From Pseudomonadota bacterium (lineage in GTDB: Bacteria; Pseudomonadota; Alphaproteobacteria; Rhizobiales; Hyphomicrobiaceae), in NCBI GenBank assembly GCA_023423275.1, contig JAFAFW010000110.1:153595-217594 (forward strand): a DNA stretch of 64,000 bases, written 5' to 3'. The translations under genes were made by a program, and so were the position numbers. The notes below the pieces were generated by a model, which was not told the origin of the DNA, ran no database searches, and saw nothing but the letters and a program-made list of their open reading frames with translations. Positions 42,227 through 49,842 of this stretch are shown one piece after another (position 1 is the stretch's first letter; each line of letters begins with the position of its first letter).

Positions 42227-42979
42227 ATGGGGCCGGGCCGCGCGCCGGATGACGGCAGAACACCGGAGATGCGTCTCGTACGGCTGGCCCAGGACCTGGA
42301 GGGCGCACGTTGTGCGGATTTCGTCGCCGGCATCTTTCAGAAATTCATCGAGAATGCGGGATTCACGAGCTTTTCTTGCAAGCGTCTTCGCCCAGGCGCC
42401 CCTGTCAAACGAGACTGTACCCTTCTCAGCACACGTCCCGAGGCCTGGTGTGCTCAGTATGAAGCGCGCGGTTGGGGGGCCATCGATCCCATACTGGGCG
42501 AATTGATGCAGAGCGGCGGCGCCAGGACGTGGGGCGAACTTCTCGCTGGCAAGGTTCTAGCCCCATCCCAGCGGGACATGCTGCATGCGGCGGCCGCGTA
42601 CGGCATGAAGGACGGTCTTGGCATTCCCATCCGGGAAGCAGGTGGCTACGTCGGTATGGTTAATCTTGCCGGACAGGCTGTCCGCCTGGACGCGGCCGGA
42701 CGCTCGGCTCTTATGATCGCGGCCGTCTACGTCTACCAAAGGGTCTGCGCCCTGAAAGGAGCAGCGGCTCACCGGAGTGCCGCCAAGCCTCTCAGCCCTC
42801 GCGAAATCGAGATCCTGCGCTGGATTACAGAAGGCAAGTCCGACTGGCAGATCGGCCGGATTCTGGCCATCTCGGACAAGACGGTGAACTATCACATTGA
42901 AAACGTGAAGCGGAAATTCGGGGTCGCGACACGCGTTCAGGCCGTCGTCAGCGCGATCCAGCAGGGCGCCTTGACCTAG
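42227..42979 (+). CDS. LuxR-type regulator with an acyl-homoserine-lactone-binding domain (solo)
   Basis: This 250-residue protein has an N-terminal autoinducer domain. W74, Y78, D87 and W102 have the same spacing as the TraR ligand residues W57, Y61, D70 and W85. A LuxR helix-turn-helix covers about 187-248 (LSPREIEILRWITEGKSDWQ, then SDKTVNYHIENVKRKF). The ATG at 42227 follows GGGGAGAGA. No luxI-type synthase is present in the window, so it is a solo that may sense signals from other cells or related compounds. The AT-rich region before it should hold its promoter. It is convergent with kdgK. Confidence 0.9.
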   Translation: MGPGRAPDDGRTPEMRLVRLAQDLEGARCADFVAGIFQKFIENAGFTSFSCKRLRPGAPVKRDCTLLSTRPEAWCAQYEARGWGAIDPILGELMQSGGARTWGELLAGKVLAPSQRDMLHAAAAYGMKDGLGIPIREAGGYVGMVNLAGQAVRLDAAGRSALMIAAVYVYQRVCALKGAAAHRSAAKPLSPREIEILRWITEGKSDWQIGRILAISDKTVNYHIENVKRKFGVATRVQAVVSAIQQGALT

Positions 42980-43959
42980 CGTTCCCCTGAGGGGCGGCGC
43001 GAAGAAATCACACGGTCCGTCGCCTCACGCGGTACGATCGCGCCGCGATGGCTGATGACGACGGCCGCGAGACGGTGTGCAAACTCCGCCGCCTCAACCT
43101 CCGTGCCGCCCGCTTTGCGGATCGCGAGATATCCGGCGTTGAAGGAATCCCCCGCGGCCGTGGTGTCGACAGGGTCTATGCGCTCTGGACATGGCATCCA
43201 GCGCTGATCGCGCCCGGTCGCCACAAACGCGCCTTCGGCCCCCGATTTGACCACGATCTCCGGCACACCCAGTTCTTGCAGACGCCCGGCGACCGCCTCC
43301 ACCGTTGCATCTCCCCAGAGAGCCTGCTCGTCGTCGAACGTTGGCAGCGCAATATCCGAGAGCTGCCAGAACCGGGCGAACGTTTGCCGCGCGCGCTCGA
43401 TATCCCCGCCCCATCCGCGCGGACGATAATTGCTATCCATCACGATCCGGGCCCCGTTGGCCCGCGCCTGTTTCAGGGTCTGCGCGAAAAGCTCCAACCC
43501 GGACGGCGCATAGAGCGACAACGTCACACCCGAGAAATACACCACCGCAGCGTTTCGGATTCCCTCAACGATGCGTGCCGTCTCGGCGCACGCGAACAGA
43601 TCGCGGGCAGCCGCACGATCGCGCCAATACCAGAATGACCGTTCTCCATCCTGGCTCGTCTCGATGAGATAGAGCCCCGGCATCCGCCCGCTCAACGTGG
43701 CGATAAGATCGGACGCAACCCCTTCACGGTCTGCGGCGTCGATGATGCCCTGACTGTATGGATCGTCGCCCAAAGCCGTCGCATAGGCAACCTGCACACC
43801 CGCACGCGCCAGATAAACAGATGTATTGAAGGTATCGCCACCGTAGGCCAGGCCGAAGCGGCCGTCCGGCGCCCGGGCGAGTTCGACCATGCATTCTCCG
43901 ACCGAAACCACCCGGCCGCTCGTCCAAGGCTGCGCCATTGCTTTATCGAGGTCTGTCAT
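42976..43959 (-). CDS. kdgK: 2-dehydro-3-deoxygluconokinase (PfkB family)
   Basis: This 327-residue sugar kinase has the N-terminal VSVGECMVELARAPDGRFGL and AYGGDTFNTSVYLARAG (substrate binding), RMPGLYLIETSQDGERSFWYW (the lid typical of KDG kinases), DSNYRPRGW and the anion-hole motif DPVDTTAAGDSFNAGYL with the catalytic Asp near 265. It phosphorylates KDG in the Entner-Doudoroff and uronate routes. The assignment over other PfkB kinases rests on the FWYWR and NYRPRGW texts. It is divergent from ugd. Confidence 0.9.
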   Translation of the reverse strand: MTDLDKAMAQPWTSGRVVSVGECMVELARAPDGRFGLAYGGDTFNTSVYLARAGVQVAYATALGDDPYSQGIIDAADREGVASDLIATLSGRMPGLYLIETSQDGERSFWYWRDRAAARDLFACAETARIVEGIRNAAVVYFSGVTLSLYAPSGLELFAQTLKQARANGARIVMDSNYRPRGWGGDIERARQTFARFWQLSDIALPTFDDEQALWGDATVEAVAGRLQELGVPEIVVKSGAEGAFVATGRDQRWMPCPERIDPVDTTAAGDSFNAGYLAIRKAGGTEVEAAEFAHRLAAVVISHRGAIVPREATDRVISSRRPSGER

Positions 43960-44122
43960 AAGTTCGCTACATGCCGGAACCTAGTGTACCGGCAAATACA
44001 CGACGTGTCCCGCAGGGCTCGAACGTGCAGCTTGATCAGCGTCCGGATTTGCCCTAGCCGAGAGCGATGTTGCTGCCCGTAACGGCAGCCGGCACACACC
44101 GGATCTTGCCAGGAGGGCAGCC

Positions 44123-45454
44123 ATGAACATCTGCATGATCGGAGCCGGGTATGTCGGCCTTGTTTCCGCAGCCTGCTTTTCCGAGTTCGGCTGGACGGTC
44201 GCCTGCATCGACAAGGATCGCGACCGCGTTGACAGCCTGAACCGCGGTGTCGTTCCCATCTATGAGCCGGGCCTGGACGATCTGCTGCACCGCAATCTGG
44301 CGGCAGGCCGGTTGACGTTTTCCAGTGAGCTTGGACCAGCGGTCGCCACCGCGGACTTGATTTTCCTCGCCGTCGGCACCCCGATGCGCCGCGGCGACGG
44401 TCACGCCGATCTCAGCTATGTGTTTGCCGCGATCGCCGAGATCGCGCCCCACCTCAACGGCTTCACGGTCCTTACGACCAAATCGACCGTGCCGGTCGGG
44501 ACCAGCCGCGAGATCGCGCGCAGACTGAAGCAGTTGCGGCCGGATGCCGACTTCGCCGTGTGCTCCAACCCCGAATTCCTGCGTGAGGGGTCGGCAATCC
44601 AGGACTTCACGCACCCCGACCGCGTACTGGTTGGCTGTGAAGACGCGCGCGCCAAGGTCGTCATGGAGCGGCTCTATAAGCCGCTCGCCCTCAGAAATGC
44701 TCCGATCATGTTCGTGCGGCCGGAGTCGGCGGAACTCGCCAAGTATGCGGCCAACGCCTTCCTCGCCCTGAAGATCAGCTTCATCAACGAGATCGCCGAC
44801 TTGTGCGAAGAGATCGGCGCCGACGTGCAGGAGGTGGCGAGTGCCGTCGGCAAGGACGGCCGCATCGGGGACAAGTTCCTGCATCCTGGCCCAGGCTACG
44901 GAGGCTCATGCTTCCCCAAGGACGTCTCCGCCCTGGTTCGCAGCGCCCGCGAGGCAAGAGCCCCGCTGTCGATCATCGAGCAGGTACAGCGCGTCAACGA
45001 CGAACGTAAGATCGCCATGGCGAGCCGCATCGAGCGCGCAGCCGGCGGCTCCGTGCGCGACAAGGTGATCGCGGTGCTCGGCGTGACGTTCAAGCCCAAT
45101 ACGGACGACATGCGTGACGCCGCCAGCCTGGTGCTCGTGCCCATGCTGCAAGAGCGCGGAGCAACCGTTCGCGCGTATGACCCACAAGGACGCAAGCACG
45201 GCGAGGGGCTATTGCCGGGCGTTGTCTGGTGCGAGAGTCCGCTGGACGCAGCCATGGCGGCCGACATCGCTGTCGTGGTGACGGAGTGGAACGAGTTCCG
45301 CGCGCTCGATCTTTCGGCTCTCAAAGAGGCGATGCGCGGGTCGGTGCTCGTGGACCTCCGCAACGTCTACCAACCCCGCGATGCCGTCGAACAGGGGTTC
45401 GATTACAACAGCATCGGCCGCGCGGGTATTTCGGCCAAAGCGTCAACGGCGTGA
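44123..45454 (+). CDS. ugd: UDP-glucose 6-dehydrogenase
   Basis: This 443-residue enzyme oxidises UDP-glucose to UDP-glucuronate. It has the NAD motif MIGAGYVGLVSAACF, FLAVGTPMRRGDGHADLSYV (about 75-95), SNPEFLREGSAI (about 150), FINEIADLCE, and the catalytic Cys in PGYGGSCFPKD near 260. The C-terminal domain has GVTFKPNTDDMRDA. The ATG at 44123 has CAGGAGGG upstream. The product feeds exopolysaccharide and lipid glucuronylation. No glycosyltransferase cluster is adjacent. The end overlaps the convergent next gene by 12 bases. Confidence 0.95.
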   Translation: MNICMIGAGYVGLVSAACFSEFGWTVACIDKDRDRVDSLNRGVVPIYEPGLDDLLHRNLAAGRLTFSSELGPAVATADLIFLAVGTPMRRGDGHADLSYVFAAIAEIAPHLNGFTVLTTKSTVPVGTSREIARRLKQLRPDADFAVCSNPEFLREGSAIQDFTHPDRVLVGCEDARAKVVMERLYKPLALRNAPIMFVRPESAELAKYAANAFLALKISFINEIADLCEEIGADVQEVASAVGKDGRIGDKFLHPGPGYGGSCFPKDVSALVRSAREARAPLSIIEQVQRVNDERKIAMASRIERAAGGSVRDKVIAVLGVTFKPNTDDMRDAASLVLVPMLQERGATVRAYDPQGRKHGEGLLPGVVWCESPLDAAMAADIAVVVTEWNEFRALDLSALKEAMRGSVLVDLRNVYQPRDAVEQGFDYNSIGRAGISAKASTA

Positions 45455-46417
45455 GGCGATATCGTCGAAGATCGTTTCCGTCCAGCGCTTCCTGCGCGAA
45501 GCACTGCGATAGGTCTGTACGCTACGAGACCTGGCTTCGGCCCGCGGACGCACATCGACGTTGATCGGAGGCGGGGTCGCCGTGCTCCCTTCGCGCGTGA
45601 CCGGCACCGGTGTCGGCGCGGCATCCAAGGCGCCGACGGACATGCGCCCCGGCAGAGGCTCGACGGAGGCTGTTCGCGTCCTGAGGTCTCCGATCGGAAC
45701 CGAGACCGAAGGCTCGGTCACGGCATTCCAGTTCTGGGGCGGCAGAGCCCGATCGGCACCGGCGACTGTTTGTGTCCGCTGCTGTGCTGCAACGGTAGAG
45801 GGCACGCAACGGTCGCCCGTGAAGGTCTCGCCCGAGCGGCATGCCCCGGAGCAGGCCGGGCCGTCGAATCGACGGACCATGGTCAGCATGATGGCGTCGG
45901 GCGCATCAACCCGCAGGCTGGCGTTGACGCGGCTTGTGAAACCGCTCATGGCGCGCCTGGAACCGCTGCCCCAGTCACCATCGATCTCGCCGAAATAGCA
46001 GCCAACCCGGCGCAGTTCTGTCTGCAGGGCGCGCGCGAGTTCATAACGATCGGTCGGAATGTCGGCCTCTTCGGCAACCTCAACGACGCCACCCTGACGC
46101 CCGATGAAGATCTCCTGCCGGTCCCACGGCGCCGCGGCGACGTGAACGACCCGACCGCCCTCCGTCGCCCCGCGGACAACACGACGCTCGCCTGCCGCTA
46201 CAGAGCGAAGCCGCCGACTTGCCTCGATCGGCGCGACCTTCTCGGCCTGGATGTTTTCTATGATCTGCCCGAGGCCGTCATCAGCCGTCGAGACGCTGAA
46301 GTTCGCAATCGCGAGTCCCAATCCCGCGAAAAGGAGGACAAAGCCAAGCCACATACGCATCGCCGCCCACCCGACACTCAAACGCTTGCGCGGGACCCAC
46401 TCTAGACCTGCATCCAT
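45443..46417 (-). CDS. Membrane-anchored protein with a peptidoglycan-binding-like domain
   Basis: From ATG 46417 the protein has 324 residues. It has one membrane span (about 20-42, WLGFVLLFAGLGLAIANF) and a periplasmic helical region. A module with LARALQTELRRVGCYFGEID and GDWGSGSRRAM resembles PG_binding_1 repeats, which bind murein. A Cys-rich loop follows (CSGACRSGETFTGDRC), then a disordered Pro/Thr/Arg-rich tail. No enzyme domain is seen. It may anchor to the wall or be a stress sensor. The start could also be ATG 46360. Confidence 0.7.
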   Translation of the reverse strand: MDAGLEWVPRKRLSVGWAAMRMWLGFVLLFAGLGLAIANFSVSTADDGLGQIIENIQAEKVAPIEASRRLRSVAAGERRVVRGATEGGRVVHVAAAPWDRQEIFIGRQGGVVEVAEEADIPTDRYELARALQTELRRVGCYFGEIDGDWGSGSRRAMSGFTSRVNASLRVDAPDAIMLTMVRRFDGPACSGACRSGETFTGDRCVPSTVAAQQRTQTVAGADRALPPQNWNAVTEPSVSVPIGDLRTRTASVEPLPGRMSVGALDAAPTPVPVTREGSTATPPPINVDVRPRAEARSRSVQTYRSASRRKRWTETIFDDIASRR

Positions 46418-46480
46418 ACGACCACGAACTCTCAATGCAAGTATTCTGTTATCGCATGAAAACCAAGAGGTGATCTTCAA

Positions 46481-47153
46481 GTTCCCGCGATATCACGCGT
46501 AATTTAGCAACAGCCCGACACTCAAACACCAGCCTCCGCGAGGTCATCAATCCGACGGACGTCAGGTGCGAAAACGCCTTACGGCCTCGTCACGCGGAAG
46601 CGATCACTATACCCACATTTAGTGTTCCAGTATGCGTTTACCATCTACGTGTTGTGGAAAGCTTCACCAAACATCACCCACTCAGTGGACAACCCTGGGG
46701 AGGAGCTGGGGAAAACCTGGGGTCAATCGAGCGTGGCGGATATGACAACCTGCTGAACTTACGTACCCCGCAGGCCTCGCGAGCGGCCATTAGAATTTAA
46801 CAAATCATTGGCGAATCGCGTAATTTGCGGCCGTGAGGGGGCAGATGTAGGTATTTTCGTGTCGTTTTTGCTCCGACTGTTCAGTTGTGGATGGGTGGGA
46901 TCTAGCGGCGATAGCCACCTGTTGAGAACTTGAACAGTCTCGTGTTCCAGCCCGAGTTTGGTAGGTGCAATTTCGTCTAGCTGACGGCTGCGACACGCGC
47001 GGCCGATGCTCAACAGCCGGACAGCCCGCATCACCGTCGTGGGGCTCGTATCTACGAGCCTGCAATGGGTGGAAGACAGCAACTCCTCACACTGGCGGAG
47101 CGCCAACTCGGTGCGCGTAGGGGCTCTGGAATACCTTCTGAGAGGGCAATGCA
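46481..47153. other. Long intergenic region with a doubtful small frame
   Basis: No confident gene lies in these 673 bases, which look less GC-rich than their surroundings. On the minus strand a frame ending at 46759 includes a helical stretch with LLSIGRACRSRQLDEIAP and LGLEHETVQVLNRWLS, starting possibly at ATG 47031 (about 90 codons). It could be a decayed regulator fragment, but its composition downstream is poor. A GGGG/GGAG-rich patch lies at 46690-46720. The region marks the left border of the insert that carries the next gene. Confidence 0.3.
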
Positions 47154-48371
47154 ATGAGACATGCTCTGGGCGTAATAGGCGTATTAGCGGCCGGCGTACT
47201 ACTCGCCGTGTCGGCCGCCATGAACTGGCGATTTGGGTATAGTTTAGGAAAGACCGAGTTTGACGGGTTGATCTACGGATCGGCCAGCGCCGCAGCGGAC
47301 TGCATGAAGGCCCTTGTGCCTTTCTTCTTTTTTGCTGCATGGCGCAACAAGATGTGGTCGCAGGCGGCCGCATCTGCCGTTGTCTGGGTGGTCGTTACGG
47401 CCTACTCGCTGACATCGGCTCTCGGTCATGCTGCGCTGAACCGGATGGATACCACCGGCCAGCGTGCGATCGAAGCGCAGACCTACAAGGATCTGCGGGC
47501 CGATCTGAAGCGGGCTCAGGAACAGTTGAGCTGGGTTCCGCAACATCGTCCGGCTGCTACCGTGCAAGGTGACATCGATACCTTGAAGACCAAGCGTGAG
47601 TGGAGCTGGACGAAAAGCTGTAGCTCTGTAACTGGCCCGCAAGGCCGTAAGTTCTGCGAGGAGTACAACGGATTCACGTCCGAGTTGGCGTCAGCAGAAC
47701 AAGCGACTGTACTTGAATCACGGATTACGGAGGTCAACACAAAACTTGAGTCGTTCAACGCTGGCGCGGTGATGGCGGAAGCCGATCCGCAGGCAGCAGT
47801 TTTGACGAAATTGGCCGGCGTGTTCATGCCGTCCATGACTGTGGAGAATATGCAGACCGTCCTGACCATCTTCATCGCACTTCTGCTTGAAGTTGGTTCC
47901 GGCTTCGGAATGTATATCGCGTTCAGCCAGTGGCGCCTCTATGACCGCGCCGCTCCGCAAGCTCCCGCGATGGCGACGATGGCCTCTGCGGTGGTTGTTG
48001 CTGAACCCAAGGCGTTCCCGGTGGTTGGCAAGAAGCGAGCCAGCGCGAACGACAACAAGACTGCTACGACGCCTGCAGCCAAGCTGGTTGCGCCTGAAAC
48101 AGACGTTGAGCGTTTTCACAAGGAGAGAATTGAGGTCAAGGAAGGATCAAGCGTTACATCTACTGAGCTTTACGAAGACTACTGCACGTGGTGTGAGGAA
48201 CGTGAAAAAGAGCCTCTGGCTCTCCCCACCTTCTGCCGTGACTTTGGAGAACTCGGTGTGGTCAAAGCAAAGATTGCCGGCCGCGTCCGGCACATCGGTA
48301 TCGCTTTGAAGTCCAGCCTTGACGCTGAGGAGGATAAGAAGCTGCCGGCCTTAGCCACGCAGGCAGCGTGA
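47154..48371 (+). CDS. Membrane / coiled-coil protein with a C-terminal D5-like winged helix
   Basis: This 405-residue protein has four hydrophobic segments (about 5-24, 48-64, 70-92 and 234-257) and a coiled coil between the third and fourth (about 105-200) with a Cys pair in CSSVTGPQGRKFC. A cytoplasmic tail ends in a winged-helix-like domain (about 335-390). That domain, with SVTSTELYEDYCTWCEERE and LPTFCRDFGELGVVKAKI, resembles the module at the end of D5/P4-type primases of phages and plasmids. The family is known to me only as hypothetical proteins of mobile elements in alphaproteobacteria. The ATG at 47154 follows GAGAGGG. A membrane protein that places a DNA-binding-like head in the cytoplasm is unusual. 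Confidence 0.75.
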   Translation: MRHALGVIGVLAAGVLLAVSAAMNWRFGYSLGKTEFDGLIYGSASAAADCMKALVPFFFFAAWRNKMWSQAAASAVVWVVVTAYSLTSALGHAALNRMDTTGQRAIEAQTYKDLRADLKRAQEQLSWVPQHRPAATVQGDIDTLKTKREWSWTKSCSSVTGPQGRKFCEEYNGFTSELASAEQATVLESRITEVNTKLESFNAGAVMAEADPQAAVLTKLAGVFMPSMTVENMQTVLTIFIALLLEVGSGFGMYIAFSQWRLYDRAAPQAPAMATMASAVVVAEPKAFPVVGKKRASANDNKTATTPAAKLVAPETDVERFHKERIEVKEGSSVTSTELYEDYCTWCEEREKEPLALPTFCRDFGELGVVKAKIAGRVRHIGIALKSSLDAEEDKKLPALATQAA

Positions 48372-48404
48372 GGGTTTGGCGCCTTAAGCCCAGAGCGCCA
48401 AAGC

Positions 48405-48437
48405 GGAGCGGGACACTGTGAGAACAGTGCCCGCTCC
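48405..48437 (+). other. Long perfect hairpin with a GAGA tetraloop
   Basis: GGAGCGGG pairs with CCCGCTCC and CACTGT with ACAGTG, giving 14 pairs with one bulged A at 48413 and loop GAGA. It begins 34 bases after the membrane protein stop and has no T-run, so it is not itself a terminator. Confidence 0.7.
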
Positions 48438-48472
48438 CAGCCTCCGGGAAAAGGCAAAACCTGAACGAGAAA

Positions 48473-48497
48473 GGGTCGCTTCGGCGACCCTTTTTTT
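48473..48497 (+). terminator. Intrinsic terminator after the membrane/winged-helix gene
   Basis: GGGTCGC, loop TTCG, GCGACCC followed by seven T. This is a textbook Rho-independent terminator, about 100 bases after the stop at 48371. Confidence 0.92.
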
Positions 48498-48512
48498 ATT
48501 TGTGGAGGTCTC

Positions 48513-48581
48513 TTGGCGAAGATCAATGCTCGCAAAAAAACCAGGGGTGACACAGAAACAGCTGGCTTGATCTCGCGCTGA
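48513..48581 (+). CDS. Candidate 22-residue ORF between two terminators
   Basis: TTG at 48513 follows GGAGG by four bases and opens 22 codons: a basic start (AKINARKKTRGDTETAG) and a short end (LISR) before the TGA at 48579-48581. A second terminator hairpin begins eight bases after the stop. The opening faintly resembles the start of phage Holliday-junction nucleases, so it may be a truncated remnant. No promoter is obvious between the two terminators. Confidence 0.3.
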   Translation: MAKINARKKTRGDTETAGLISR

Positions 48582-48588
48582 ACTGCTC

Positions 48589-48615
48589 AAGGCGGGCTCG
48601 ATATGCCCGCCTTTT
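48589..48615 (+). terminator. Second intrinsic terminator
   Basis: AAGGCGGGC, a seven-base loop, GCCCGCCTT with a short T run. It stands 92 bases after the first terminator and directly after the 22-codon frame. Confidence 0.75.
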
Positions 48616-48683
48616 CGTATCCAGGAGCACGAGTTCCCTCTCCCCGCGCTGCCTGTCCGACCAGCAATTCCTTCCACCGTCAT

Positions 48684-48700
48684 TTCCGCGAAGGCGGAAA
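48684..48700. repeat. REP-like palindrome
   Basis: TTTCCGC, GAAG, GCGGAAA within CGTCATTTCCGCGAAGGCGG is a variant of the dispersed palindrome with a CCCGCGAAGGCGGG core found in many alphaproteobacterial genomes. Only one copy is seen here. Confidence 0.55.
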
Positions 48701-48808
48701 TCCAGCCGCGTCCCGGCAGGCTCTCGCGGCGCCACGATGCCGAACCGATCCGCTGCTACCCGACGGCTCATGCCAGCGCCGTCGATCAATCGATAGCGAA
48801 GGTTGTTG

Positions 48809-49804
48809 CTATTGAAACTGCCGCGTGAGGAAAGCCCTGGTTCTGGTGAGCGCTTCCTTTCCGGCCACCGTGCCCAGGCGGAACTGATACTCGTGCGGCA
48901 GGCCAGGCTCATGATCCGGCGGGAAGAACAGCGCATCGACCTCCACACCACGCTGCCGGGCGGCTGCCACCAGCACTTCGGAGTGAGCCGTCAACAGATC
49001 GGCGTTGCCGACGGTGACGAACATGGGCGGCATATCAGGCACCAGATTGGCCGGAATGGGGAAGGTCTTCGGCACCCTTCCAGGATCGAAGCTCGGCATG
49101 TCGAGGTAGGAGCGCGCGATGGCATCCAGATAATCGGCAACGAAGCCGCGCGGTTTGAACAGGGCGGGATCGAAAAACCCACAGTACAGCAACAGGCCGC
49201 GAATGGACGCCCGTGGCACAGCGGGTTCGATGCCAATCGCGCGCGCGTAGTCCGGACTGCTGAGCGCGATGCCGAGCTGGGCCGCGATATGCGCGCCCGC
49301 CGAGTCACCAGCGATGACAATGCGATCGGTATCGAGATTGAGCGCGCCGCTGTTTGCCTTGAGAAAGGACAGCGCCGCATTGGCCTCGCGCACCGGAGTT
49401 GGATATTGCCCGCTCGGCGCCAGCGTGTAGTCGATCGCGACCACGCCATAACCGCTGCCAGCGATGATTTTCGCGTAGTTCCCGATCAGATCCTTGCCGC
49501 CCGACAGGAATCCGCCACCATGAATCCAGACGATCGTCGGCACTCGATCGGATGAGCCCGCGATTCCGGGCGGGAGATGAACATCGAGTTTCTCGATCGG
49601 GAGAGCACCGTAAGCGATATCGCGCCTGGTCGTGACGTCCGCCGGCACATATTTCGCGAGACGGAGTTTGTCGATCGTCCCGCCAATGTTGAACACGCCG
49701 CGATAGAATAGCGCTGCCGGCCACGGACTGAGAATCTTCGCCATGGCAAGAGCCGCTGCAAGGATGGCCAGCACGAGCAGCGAAATGATCAGGAACAGCA
49801 GCAT
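48809..49804 (-). CDS. Alpha/beta hydrolase of the hormone-sensitive-lipase type
   Basis: This 331-residue hydrolase has an N-terminal membrane helix (about 1-22), the oxyanion motif IVWIHGGGFLSGG (about 90-102) and the nucleophile elbow IAGDSAGAHIA (about 165-175), which together define the HSL/esterase family IV. The catalytic Asp is near GNADLLTAHSE and the His in PPDHEPG. The membrane helix suggests an inner-membrane esterase. The substrate is unknown. The start is ATG 49804; the amidohydrolase-like gene upstream ends 39 bases before. Confidence 0.88.
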   Translation of the reverse strand: MLLFLIISLLVLAILAAALAMAKILSPWPAALFYRGVFNIGGTIDKLRLAKYVPADVTTRRDIAYGALPIEKLDVHLPPGIAGSSDRVPTIVWIHGGGFLSGGKDLIGNYAKIIAGSGYGVVAIDYTLAPSGQYPTPVREANAALSFLKANSGALNLDTDRIVIAGDSAGAHIAAQLGIALSSPDYARAIGIEPAVPRASIRGLLLYCGFFDPALFKPRGFVADYLDAIARSYLDMPSFDPGRVPKTFPIPANLVPDMPPMFVTVGNADLLTAHSEVLVAAARQRGVEVDALFFPPDHEPGLPHEYQFRLGTVAGKEALTRTRAFLTRQFQ

Positions 49805-49842
49805 GCCCGGTCAGCTCTCCTGATCGACGGCGCTGCCGCAGT

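Larger units (their letters stand above)
48372..48808. other. Hairpin-rich intergenic region
   Basis: This 437-base stretch carries a row of strong inverted repeats. They are 48375-48402 (8-bp stem), 48405-48437 (14-bp stem with one bulged A and a GAGA loop), an intrinsic terminator at 48473-48497, a second terminator at 48589-48615 and a REP-like palindrome at 48684-48700. Only a 22-codon frame lies inside it. Confidence 0.6.

Noticed and set aside
46759..47373. A 204-codon minus-strand frame.
   Set aside because: Its first third is the shadow of the membrane protein gene, and the rest has only a vague helical stretch, so it is mentioned only in the intergenic entry.
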